From: Oscillospiraceae bacterium
Lineage (GTDB): Bacteria > Bacillota > Clostridia > Oscillospirales > Ruminococcaceae
DNA: 5,005 nucleotides
NCBI GenBank assembly: GCA_019416775.1
Contig: DXWR01000226.1
Span: 1-5,005, forward strand
Direction of reading: 5' to 3'
Shown: positions 1 through 5,005 of the stretch, one piece after another
How the letters are laid out: each line of letters opens with the position of its first letter
How positions within the stretch are numbered: the stretch's first letter is position 1
Notes under the pieces: model-generated
Seen by the model: the letters and a program-made list of their open reading frames with translations, nothing else
Databases searched by the model: none
What the model was told of the DNA's origin: nothing
Program-made: the position numbers and the translations under genes

Positions 1-1010
1 CCTTGGAACAGGCCCGGGAAAGGGTGGCCCATTGTCTCAATGCCTCACCGGAAGAAATCTTTTTTACCTCCGGCGGCAGTGAAGGGGACAACTGGGCGGT
101 GGTGGGAATGGCGCTGGCAGGGAAAGCTGCCGGGAAACACCATCTCATTACCACCGTTATGGAGCATCCCGCCTTGCTGGAAAGCTGTAAATTCTTAGAA
201 AAGCAGGGGATCCGGGTCAGTTATCTGCCGGTAAACTCCTCCGGCTTTCTGGCACCGGAACAGGTGAAAACGGCTATCACACCGGACACCTTTCTGGTCA
301 GCGTCATGTACGCCAACAATGAAATCGGCACCATCCAGCCCATTCCGGACATCGGAGCCATCTGCCGGGAAAAAGGGGTTCCCTTCCACACCGATGCCGT
401 CCAGGCTGCCGGTTGGCTTCCCATAGATGTGCAGGCCCAGCACATCGACCTGCTCACCCTCTCTGCCCATAAATTTGGCGGACCCAAAGGGGTTGGAGTG
501 CTGTACTGCAAAAAAGGGCTCCCTCTCCACCCACTGATCCACGGCGGGAAGCAGGAAACAGGTCACCGAGCCGGGACTGAAAATGTGGCAGGGGCGGTGG
601 GATTGGCCGCTGCCTTAAAGCTGGCCCAGCAGGATCAGGCTCTGCGCTGCCGGAACCTGTCCGAAAAGCGAAACTGGCTGGAGCAGGAATTGTCCGCTCT
701 GCCTGGCTGCATTGTCAACGGCGCAGAACCCAGGCTGCCCGGCCATTTGAACCTCTCCTTTCCCGGCGTGGAGGGGGAAAGCCTATTGCTGTACCTGGAC
801 GCCCAGGGAATCGCCGCCTCTTCCGGAAGCGCCTGCTCCTCCGGCAGTGGAAAACCCAGCCATGTCTTGCTGGCTTTAGGCCGCAGCGAAAAAGAGGCCA
901 AAGGGTCCTTGCGGCTGACCATGGGGGAGGAGCTTTCCTGGGATGACTGCCGCCGGTTAGTCAAAGTCATTGAAAGCGCCTTGGGATTTCTTCGGTTTGA
1001 CGCCCCTTGA
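1..1010 (+). CDS. Cysteine desulfurase, NifS/IscS family (5' end cut by window edge)
   Basis: This PLP enzyme takes sulfur from L-cysteine as an enzyme-bound persulfide, releasing alanine, and supplies it for Fe-S clusters or tRNA thiolation. The frame is open from base 3 to the TGA at 1008-1010, giving 335 visible residues. Family members have roughly 380-400, so about 45-60 N-terminal residues, including the usual start motif (YLDNAAT-like), lie left of the window. Counting from the first visible codon, seen motifs are FTSGGSEGDN (21-30), EHP with the PLP-stacking His at 55, HTDAVQ (129-134; Asp131 and Gln134 face PLP), SAHK with the Schiff-base Lys157, the GHRAGTEN segment (187-194), and SSGSACSSGS with the catalytic Cys at 278. 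The long Cys loop followed by PSHVLLALG fits group I (NifS/IscS) rather than SufS. Without the upstream region it cannot be said whether it partners with MnmA, IscU or another acceptor, so no gene symbol is given. No dedicated terminator follows it; the thrS promoter starts inside its stop codon. Confidence 0.95.
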   Translation, partial: LEQARERVAHCLNASPEEIFFTSGGSEGDNWAVVGMALAGKAAGKHHLITTVMEHPALLESCKFLEKQGIRVSYLPVNSSGFLAPEQVKTAITPDTFLVSVMYANNEIGTIQPIPDIGAICREKGVPFHTDAVQAAGWLPIDVQAQHIDLLTLSAHKFGGPKGVGVLYCKKGLPLHPLIHGGKQETGHRAGTENVAGAVGLAAALKLAQQDQALRCRNLSEKRNWLEQELSALPGCIVNGAEPRLPGHLNLSFPGVEGESLLLYLDAQGIAASSGSACSSGSGKPSHVLLALGRSEKEAKGSLRLTMGEELSWDDCRRLVKVIESALGFLRFDAP

Positions 1011-1035
1011 CAAGATCCCACCGGGGTGGTATCAT
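1007..1035 (+). promoter_or_regulatory. Sigma-A-type promoter for the thrS leader
   Basis: A perfect -35 TTGACA lies at 1007-1012, followed by a 17-bp spacer and a -10 TATCAT at 1030-1035. A TGn extension (1027-1029) makes it an extended -10. Transcription should start near 1041-1043, just before the first conserved T-box leader segments. The -35 box overlaps the TGA stop (1008-1010) of the desulfurase gene, so the promoter sits partly inside that gene's 3' end. The start site is predicted, not measured. Confidence 0.85.
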
Positions 1036-1235
1036 ACAAGCAGAATCGTTGAGAAGAAGGCCTGCCTTGTTGGAAACGTCCCAGAGAGCTGCCGGTTAGC
1101 TGGAACGGCAGCGGCGTTTGGAGGCTGAGGCTACCATCTTTGAGAGTGTGCCAACGGCATTTGCCGGAAACACAACGGCTTTGGGCACCGTTATCCGGCC
1201 CAACATGAGGGCGGAAGAATTGGATTCTTCCGAAC

Positions 1236-1333
1236 ATGGGTGGAACCGTGGAGTTATGAACAAAGACTGAGAAATATCCCCAGCCCAGGAAAAACGGTGC
1301 AGGGTTTCTCAGATATTTGGCACTTCATCCCAT
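1236..1333 (+). promoter_or_regulatory. T-box antiterminator helix
   Basis: ATGGG (1236-1240) pairs with CCCAT (1329-1333). The bulge TGGAACC (1241-1247) follows, and GTGGAGT (1248-1254) pairs with ACTTCAT (1322-1328), with two G-U pairs. The 3' strand is continuous and the 7-nt bulge is on the 5' strand, as in canonical T-box antiterminators. UGGA at 1241-1244 would pair with a tRNA 3' end UCCA, implying a U at the discriminator position of the cognate tRNA-Thr. The 3' strand is also the 5' strand of the terminator, so the two folds exclude each other. The long apical loop holds an additional hairpin. Confidence 0.88.
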
Positions 1334-1352
1334 TTGGGATGGGGTGCTTTTT
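1320..1352 (+). terminator. T-box-controlled intrinsic terminator
   Basis: GCACTTCATCCCA (1320-1332) pairs with TGGGATGGGGTGC (1335-1347), using two G-U wobbles, and five T residues follow at 1348-1352. It forms when charged tRNA-Thr fails to stabilise the antiterminator, ending transcription about 50 nt before the thrS start codon. It would also block read-through from the desulfurase gene when threonine is plentiful. Confidence 0.92.
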
Positions 1353-1388
1353 GCATCTTATCCCTCCAAATCGGAAATTCTAATTTAC

Positions 1389-1395
1389 AAGGAGG
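1389..1395 (+). promoter_or_regulatory. Ribosome binding site of thrS
   Basis: AAGGAGG is near-perfectly complementary to the 16S 3' end and lies 8 nt before the ATG at 1404. It decides the start: the same frame is open further upstream to a TTG at 1317, but that stretch lies in the T-box terminator and has no comparable Shine-Dalgarno site. Confidence 0.93.
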
Positions 1396-1403
1396 ACACC
1401 ATC

Positions 1404-3308
1404 ATGATTCAAGTAACCTTAAAGGGCGGCGTGGTCCGGGAATACGAAGCCGGCACCACCATTGCTCAAGTGGCTCAAAGCCTGGGCGCCGGACTGTACA
1501 AGGCCGCCTGCGCCGGACGGGTGGACGGCACTGCCTGCGACCTGCGCACCCCCCTGGAAAAGGACTGTCAGTTAGAGATCCTCACCTTCGAGGACAAGGA
1601 CGGCAAGCACGCCTTCTGGCACACCGCCGCCCACATTATGGCCCAAGCCATTCAGCATCTCTGGCCTCAAGCCAAATTCGGCATCGGCCCGGCATTGGAA
1701 GATGGCTGGTACTACGACATCGGCGGGGTGGAGCCCTTTACCCCGGAACAGTTTGCCGCCATCGAAGCCGAAATGAAGAAGATCGTCAAAGCCAACCTGC
1801 CGGTGGAAAAGCGGTTCATCACTGTGGAAGAAGGCCGGGAAATTTTTGCCGGTCAGGACTACAAGCTGGAACTGTTGGAAGAATACGCTGAAAAAGGCTG
1901 GCAGCTTTCCATCTACACCCAGGGCGACTTCACCGACCTCTGCGCCGGCCCCCACCTGATGAGCACCGGAGCGGTGAAAGCGGTGAAGATTCTCAGCACC
2001 GCCAGTGCCTATTGGCGGGGCGACGCATCCCGGGACAGCCTCTGCCGGGTGTACGGCGTGGCCTTCCCCAAAGCCAGTGAGTTGGAAGCCCACCTCACCA
2101 TGCTGGAAGAAGCCAAAAAGCGGGACCACCGAAAACTGGGCAAGGAACTTGGCTTGTTTGCCCTGATGGAAGAAGGCCCCGGATTCCCCTTCTTTTTGCC
2201 CAAAGGCATGATCCTGAAAAACACCCTGATTGATTACTGGCGGGAAGTTCACCACAAAGCGGGCTACCAGGAAGTCAGCACTCCCATGATCCTGAACCGG
2301 AGCCTGTGGGAACGCAGCGGCCACTGGGATCACTACAAAGAAAATATGTACACCACCGTCATCGACGACACCGACTTCGCCATTAAACCCATGAACTGTC
2401 CCGGCGGTATGCTGGTGTACAAAACCCAGCCCCACTCCTACCGGGATCTGCCTCTGCGGGTGGGAGAACTGGGCGTGGTGCACCGCCACGAGCTGTCCGG
2501 CGCTCTCCACGGCTTGATGCGGGTGCGCTGCTTCACCCAGGACGACGCTCACATCTTTATGATGCCAAGCCAGATCAAGGATGAGATCATCGGGGTGGTG
2601 CGGCTCATCGACCAGGTCTACTCCCTGTTCGGCTTTGAGTACCACATTGAGCTCTCCACCATGCCGGAAGACCACATGGGCGCGCAGGAAGACTGGGATA
2701 TGGCCACCGACGCCTTGAAGGCCGCCATGGAAGAACTGGGACGGCCCTACGAAATCAACGAGGGCGACGGCGCTTTCTACGGTCCCAAACTGGACTTCCA
2801 TCTGGTGGACGCCATCGGCCGGACCTGGCAGTGCGGCACCATCCAGCTGGACTTCCAGCTCCCCGAACGGTTTGAACTGGAGTACACCGGGGAAGACGGC
2901 CAGAAGCATCGTCCTGTCATGGTGCACCGGGTGGTATTCGGCTCCATCGAACGGTTTATCGGCATCCTCATCGAGCACTATGCCGGTGCTTTCCCGGTGT
3001 GGCTGGCGCCGGAACAGGCCCGCTTAATCCCCATTGGGGAAGCCCACCGGGAATACGCCAAGCAGGTGGCAGACAAACTGGATGCCGCCGGTATCCGAGT
3101 CACGGTAGACGACCGCAACGAAAAAATGGGTTACAAGATCCGTCAAGCCCAGTTAGAAAAGGTACCCTATATGCTGGTGGTAGGGGCCAAGGAAATGGAG
3201 GACGGCACCGTTTCCGTCCGTGCCCGCCACGAAGAAAAGGGCGGGGTCAAGCGCGTGGAAGATTTCCTGGCGCAGATCCAACAAGAAATTGCCAGCCGGG
3301 AAAGCTGA
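1404..3308 (+). CDS. thrS: Threonyl-tRNA synthetase
   Basis: This cytoplasmic class II synthetase charges tRNA-Thr with threonine and clears mischarged Ser-tRNA-Thr. It has 634 residues, about the usual length of bacterial ThrRS (around 640). Domain order is TGS (about 1-62), editing domain (about 63-225), catalytic core (about 240-530) and C-terminal anticodon-binding domain (about 535-634). The editing site is intact, with HTAAH (His73, His77) and CAGPH (Cys180, His184). The catalytic zinc ligands by alignment with the E. coli enzyme are Cys332 (in MNCPGG), His383 (in DDAHIF) and His508 (in MVHR). Motif 1 lies around 275-295, motif 2 at VVHRHE..HGLMRVRCFTQDDAH (358-383), and motif 3 at HRVVFGSIERFIGILIEHY (508-526). 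The start is ATG 1404, set by the AAGGAGG at 1389-1395. It appears monocistronic, with a T-box leader in front and a terminator about 30 nt after the stop. Nothing is missing or unusual in the protein. Confidence 0.98.
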   Translation: MIQVTLKGGVVREYEAGTTIAQVAQSLGAGLYKAACAGRVDGTACDLRTPLEKDCQLEILTFEDKDGKHAFWHTAAHIMAQAIQHLWPQAKFGIGPALEDGWYYDIGGVEPFTPEQFAAIEAEMKKIVKANLPVEKRFITVEEGREIFAGQDYKLELLEEYAEKGWQLSIYTQGDFTDLCAGPHLMSTGAVKAVKILSTASAYWRGDASRDSLCRVYGVAFPKASELEAHLTMLEEAKKRDHRKLGKELGLFALMEEGPGFPFFLPKGMILKNTLIDYWREVHHKAGYQEVSTPMILNRSLWERSGHWDHYKENMYTTVIDDTDFAIKPMNCPGGMLVYKTQPHSYRDLPLRVGELGVVHRHELSGALHGLMRVRCFTQDDAHIFMMPSQIKDEIIGVVRLIDQVYSLFGFEYHIELSTMPEDHMGAQEDWDMATDALKAAMEELGRPYEINEGDGAFYGPKLDFHLVDAIGRTWQCGTIQLDFQLPERFELEYTGEDGQKHRPVMVHRVVFGSIERFIGILIEHYAGAFPVWLAPEQARLIPIGEAHREYAKQVADKLDAAGIRVTVDDRNEKMGYKIRQAQLEKVPYMLVVGAKEMEDGTVSVRARHEEKGGVKRVEDFLAQIQQEIASRES

Positions 3309-3339
3309 ATGATTTTCCGATCCTAACTATCATAAAAGA

Positions 3340-3375
3340 AGAGTGTGGACGATTTCAAATCCACACTCTTTTTTT
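3340..3375 (+). terminator. Intrinsic terminator after thrS, probably bidirectional
   Basis: A perfect 10-bp stem pairs AGAGTGTGGA (3340-3349) with TCCACACTCT (3360-3369) around a 10-nt loop, and the T-run covers 3369-3375. On the minus strand the same stem is followed by TTCTTTTAT, a weaker U-tract. It can therefore also end the convergent SPFH/RHH operon, whose last stop lies at 3407. Confidence 0.92.
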
Positions 3376-3406
3376 GCCTGTTTTTCCTATCAAGGCGTTT
3401 GCCTTG

Positions 3407-3688
3407 TCAGTCTTTGCTCCCTTTTTTATGCTGTTCCACCGCCTGTTTGAGTAGATACTCAATCTGTCCGTTGATGGAACGGAAATCTTCCTCTGCCCAA
3501 GCGGCGATGTCCTGCCAAAGAGAAGGGGCCAAACGCAGCAGCACCTGCTTTTTGGCTTTTTCCCGGCGTTTCTGTTCGGCTTCCAGCTTCCGGATTTCTT
3601 CCTCCTGCTGGCGCAGACGTTCCAAACGACGAAGCAAAGCCTCCTCCTGCTGCTCTAACTGCTTTTCATACACCGGCATTCCTCCCAT
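3407..3688 (-). CDS. Small coiled-coil protein with C-terminal ribbon-helix-helix-like domain
   Basis: This 93-aa protein has two visible parts. Residues about 7-47 are a highly charged Gln/Glu/Arg-rich heptad-like segment that should form a coiled coil. Residues about 48-87 (from QVLLRLAPSLWQDIAAWAEEDF through RSINGQIEYLLKQAV) follow the Arc/MetJ-type pattern: a short beta strand with alternating residues, helix A, a turn with S-x-N, then helix B. Such domains dimerise through the strand and bind DNA, so a transcriptional regulator is plausible; this is inference from the fold pattern. It lies 13 nt after the SPFH gene and is surely co-transcribed. The ATG at 3688 is preferred because an AAAGGG sits 7 nt upstream, overlapping the end of the SPFH gene. 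The in-frame ATG at 3679 has GGGAGG only 1 nt away, too close to work well. The lack of a separate promoter ties its expression to the SPFH protein. An alternative role is as a cytoplasmic partner of the SPFH protein through the coiled coil. Confidence 0.85.
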   Translation of the reverse strand: MGGMPVYEKQLEQQEEALLRRLERLRQQEEEIRKLEAEQKRREKAKKQVLLRLAPSLWQDIAAWAEEDFRSINGQIEYLLKQAVEQHKKGSKD

Positions 3689-3701
3689 CTATCTGCCCTT
3701 T

Positions 3702-4709
3702 TTAATAGATGCTGCCGCTGTTGACAATGGGCTGGGCGTCCTTGTTGCCGCAGAGCACCACCAGCAGATTGGACACCATGGCCGCTTTCCGCTCCTCATC
3801 CAGCACCACGATTTCCTCTTCTCCCAGCTTATCCAGGGCCATTTTCACCATGCCCACAGCTCCATCCACAATCTTCTGCCGGGCTGCCACAATGGCGGCG
3901 GCCTGCTGACGCTGCAGCATGGCGGCGGCAATTTCTTCGGCGTAAGCCAGATGAGTGATCCGCACCTCTTCAATCTCCAAACCGGCCTTCTCTACCCGGC
4001 TTTGAAGCTGCTGCTGCATTACCTGAGCAATTTCCTGAGAACTGCCTCGCAAGGTCTTTTCCTTTACACCGTCTCCATCGGCATCTTCCTCCAGGCTGTC
4101 ATAGGGATACAGCCGGGCAACGTTACGGATGGTGGAATCGGTTTGAATGTTCAGAAACTCCCGGTAATTCTCCACCGAAAACACCGCTTGAGTGGGATCC
4201 ACCACCCGCCAGATCACCACTGCACCGATGATGATGGGGTTGCCGTCCACGTCGTTGACCTTCTGCTTTTTGTTGTCCAAGGTCTGCTGCTTCAAAGAAA
4301 TAGCCGGACTGGAAATCGTGGTGGTTTTGCCGGATACATTGCCATTGGCGCTCGCCTGCACTGTAGTTACCCGTCCCGGCGCAAAAGAAGAGGCAAAGGG
4401 ATGAACGTAGTACCAACCTGCTTCCTTGATGGTGCCGTGGTACTTGCCAAAGAGGGTAAATACTCTGGCTTCATTGGGATGGACGATCTTTAAGCCCCCG
4501 GCCAAAATGCAGAACAGCAGCAGCAAAGCCAAAAACAGGCAGATCAGTGTGATCCCTGCCGCTGCTTGGGTTTCCACAATGCAGCAGCCCCAGACCAAAC
4601 AGGCAATGCTCACCGCCCAGCCCAGAATGCACACCAGCAGCATGACCCCGCCGGATCTAGGCTTTAACTGTTTTTCTTGAATGGTTTCCGTTTTTTCTAC
4701 CGTTGCCAT
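3702..4709 (-). CDS. SPFH/band-7 domain membrane protein
   Basis: This 335-aa protein belongs to the SPFH (stomatin/prohibitin/flotillin/HflK-C) superfamily, whose members form oligomeric scaffolds in membrane microdomains; the client of this one is unknown. A short basic N-terminus (to about 20) is followed by two hydrophobic helices (about 21-44 and 50-72). The SPFH domain then starts at LKIVHPNEARVFTLFGKY (73-90) and GWYYVHPF (98-105). It continues through VNDVDGNPIIIGAVVIWRV (151-169), SVENYREFLNIQTDSTIRNVARLYPYDS (178-205) and RITHLAYAEEIAAAMLQRQQAAAIVAARQKIVDGAVGMV (250-288). The C-terminus is LDEERKAAMVSNLLVVLCG..QPIVNSGSIY (303-335), typical of this bacterial subgroup. A Ser/Thr/Asn-rich stretch lies at about 108-135 and an acidic DADGDG loop at 209-214. 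Start ATG 4709 is chosen over the in-frame ATG at 4739 because GGAGGG (4717-4722) sits 7 nt upstream and the predicted transcript begins near 4734, after the longer start. It is the first gene of a two-gene operon. Confidence 0.95.
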   Translation of the reverse strand: MATVEKTETIQEKQLKPRSGGVMLLVCILGWAVSIACLVWGCCIVETQAAAGITLICLFLALLLLFCILAGGLKIVHPNEARVFTLFGKYHGTIKEAGWYYVHPFASSFAPGRVTTVQASANGNVSGKTTTISSPAISLKQQTLDNKKQKVNDVDGNPIIIGAVVIWRVVDPTQAVFSVENYREFLNIQTDSTIRNVARLYPYDSLEEDADGDGVKEKTLRGSSQEIAQVMQQQLQSRVEKAGLEIEEVRITHLAYAEEIAAAMLQRQQAAAIVAARQKIVDGAVGMVKMALDKLGEEEIVVLDEERKAAMVSNLLVVLCGNKDAQPIVNSGSIY

Positions 4710-4716
4710 AGGACAA

Positions 4717-4722
4717 CCCTCC
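4717..4722 (-). promoter_or_regulatory. Ribosome binding site of the SPFH gene
   Basis: GGAGGG on the minus strand lies 7 nt before ATG 4709-4707. It fixes the start at MATVEK rather than the two further upstream in-frame ATGs (4739 and 4724). Confidence 0.88.
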
Positions 4723-4725
4723 ATG

Positions 4726-4754
4726 TATTTTGATAGCATTATAATATCAAAATA
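4726..4754. promoter_or_regulatory. Operator-like inverted repeat over the SPFH promoter
   Basis: TATTTTGATA (4726-4735) and TATCAAAATA (4745-4754) are perfect 10-bp inverted copies 9 bp apart. They flank and overlap the -10 box (4741-4746) and the predicted start site. A second, overlapping perfect palindrome, ATAATAT-N4-ATATTAT, lies at 4741-4758. The position fits a repressor site. The RHH-like protein of the same operon is a natural candidate ligand, but nothing in the sequence proves it. Confidence 0.5.
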
Positions 4755-4769
4755 TTATCTGCGAGTCAA
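4741..4769 (-). promoter_or_regulatory. Sigma-A-type promoter of the SPFH/RHH operon
   Basis: On the minus strand, TTGACT (4769-4764) and TATTAT (4746-4741) are separated by exactly 17 bp. A TGn extension sits directly before the -10 box. Transcription should begin near 4734, giving a leader of about 25 nt before the ATG at 4709. Confidence 0.85.
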
Positions 4770-4791
4770 GCGGCCTTTCCCTGTTTTTCGT

Positions 4792-4830
4792 TACAATTTG
4801 GAATATTTTATTTGCTAATTACAAATTGTA
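4792..4830. repeat. 9-bp inverted repeat upstream of the SPFH promoter
   Basis: TACAATTTG (4792-4800) and CAAATTGTA (4822-4830) are exact inverted copies separated by 21 bp of AT-rich DNA. A further related ATTGTAC lies at 4834-4840. They are 20-60 bp upstream of the -35 box. They could be an activator or repressor site or simply AT-rich intergenic DNA; no gene is seen in 4710-4853. Confidence 0.35.
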
Positions 4831-4853
4831 TCCATTGTACTTCAAAAAACCGC

Positions 4854-4886
4854 AAAAAAAGGCGGCAAACCAAACCTGGCTTACCG
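4854..4886 (-). terminator. Intrinsic terminator of the gene entering from the right
   Basis: On the minus strand, CGGTAAGCCA (4886-4877) pairs with TGGTTTGCCG (4872-4863) around a GGTT loop, with two G-U-type pairs. CC and seven T residues (4860-4854) follow. It lies about 12 nt after the TAG at 4899-4901, which supports that short reading frame as a real gene end. Confidence 0.85.
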
Positions 4887-4898
4887 TCTTATCCTTTT

Positions 4899-5005
4899 CT
4901 ATCCTCCAAAAGGCAGGGTGTTCCAAAACTGAATCAAAAGCCCGTTTGGGTTGCTGTCCATGGGGGCGGCTTCCGGAAACAGAAGGATCATCCGCACTAC
5001 ATAGA
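4899..5005 (-). CDS. 3' end of an unidentified protein gene (partial)
   Basis: The minus-strand frame from the right edge to TAG at 4901-4899 gives 34 residues, beginning YVVRMILLFPEAAPMDSN and ending FWNTLPFGG. The composition looks like normal protein, codon choice resembles the neighbouring genes, and a terminator follows directly. I do not recognise the family, and most of the gene lies outside the window. Another minus-strand frame is also open here, so the assignment rests mainly on the terminator spacing and composition. Confidence 0.55.
   Translation of the reverse strand, partial: YVVRMILLFPEAAPMDSNPNGLLIQFWNTLPFGG

Larger units (their letters stand above)
1042..1352 (+). promoter_or_regulatory. 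Threonine T-box riboswitch (thrS leader)
   Basis: This is a tRNA-sensing leader that reads the charging state of tRNA-Thr and controls termination before thrS. Stem I is visible. Its lower helix pairs 1060-1063 with 1128-1131 and 1064-1067 with 1122-1125. Its middle helix pairs AAACG 1074-1078 with CGTTT 1115-1119. A conserved AGAGAG segment lies at 1083-1088, and a 7-bp distal helix pairs 1088-1094 with 1106-1112. The specifier is ACC at 1133-1135, in a CTACCATC context where the codon is followed by a purine as usual; it is a Thr codon read by tRNA-Thr(GGU). Further helices follow at 1155-1158/1163-1166 and 1174-1178/1188-1192, and a 9-bp hairpin at 1212-1220/1224-1232. The T-box core GGGTGGAACCGTG is at 1238-1250. 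The synthetase downstream matches the specifier, which makes the amino-acid assignment strong. Exact helix ends are hand-drawn. Confidence 0.95.

Noticed and set aside
635..1237. 200-aa open frame on the minus strand
   Set aside because: It spans the desulfurase C-terminus, the promoter and the T-box leader antisense, with no plausible ribosome site or domain.
1317..1403. N-terminal extension of thrS from TTG 1317
   Set aside because: These 29 codons are the T-box terminator and leader. The AAGGAGG at 1389-1395 and the TGS domain beginning MIQVTLKGG place the start at 1404.
1572..2978. 468-aa open frame on the minus strand inside thrS
   Set aside because: It lies wholly antisense to a full-length, motif-complete ThrRS. 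Its translation is low-complexity, His/Gly/Val-rich shadow sequence with no recognisable family.
3345..4493. 382-aa open frame on the plus strand across the RHH and SPFH genes
   Set aside because: It is antisense to two well-supported genes and begins inside the thrS terminator. Its Ser/His/Leu-rich translation resembles no protein family.
4803..4845. Possible second minus-strand promoter, TTGAAG with TGTAAT 16 bp downstream
   Set aside because: Both boxes are poor matches in very AT-rich DNA, and a much better promoter lies nearer the gene at 4741-4769.
1..5005. Mobile element, CRISPR array, phage or defence system
   Set aside because: No transposase or integrase frame, no tandem direct repeats with spacers, no target-site duplications and no defence-type domains are visible. 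The genes are housekeeping or scaffold types.

Overview
The window looks like a chromosomal segment from a low-to-mid GC Firmicute, most likely a clostridial gut-type lineage (Oscillospiraceae/Lachnospiraceae-like). The reasons are a T-box leader in front of an aminoacyl-tRNA synthetase gene, strong AGGAGG-type ribosome binding sites, and a two-helix SPFH protein of a type I associate with Clostridia. The taxonomic placement is inference from these features only. Coding DNA is fairly GC-rich, while the gap at 4723-4860 is strongly AT-rich.

Layout: (1) 1-1010 (+) is the 3' part of a NifS/IscS-type cysteine desulfurase cut by the window edge. (2) 1007-1403 (+) is a promoter whose -35 box overlaps that gene's stop codon, followed by a complete threonine T-box leader. 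It has an ACC specifier, a T-box bulge, an antiterminator and a competing intrinsic terminator. (3) 1404-3308 (+) is thrS, a full-length threonyl-tRNA synthetase with an intact editing domain. (4) 3340-3375 is a terminator between convergent genes. (5) 3407-4709 (-) is a two-gene operon read toward thrS: an SPFH/band-7 membrane protein, then a 93-aa coiled-coil plus ribbon-helix-helix-like protein 13 nt downstream. (6) 4710-4860 is the operon's regulatory region. It holds a good sigma-A promoter and a 10-bp perfect inverted repeat spanning the -10 box and the predicted start site. (7) 4854-5005 (-) is a terminator and the last 34 codons of an unidentified gene entering from the right.

How the parts work together: uncharged tRNA-Thr should switch on thrS through the T-box. 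The desulfurase gene is upstream, and the T-box terminator would also stop read-through from it. The SPFH/RHH pair is a separate transcription unit, and its small RHH-like member may autoregulate it. Nothing here looks like a mobile element, CRISPR array or defence island. The most interesting non-routine elements are the SPFH/RHH pair with its operator-like repeat, and an extra two-register hairpin inside the T-box antiterminator loop.
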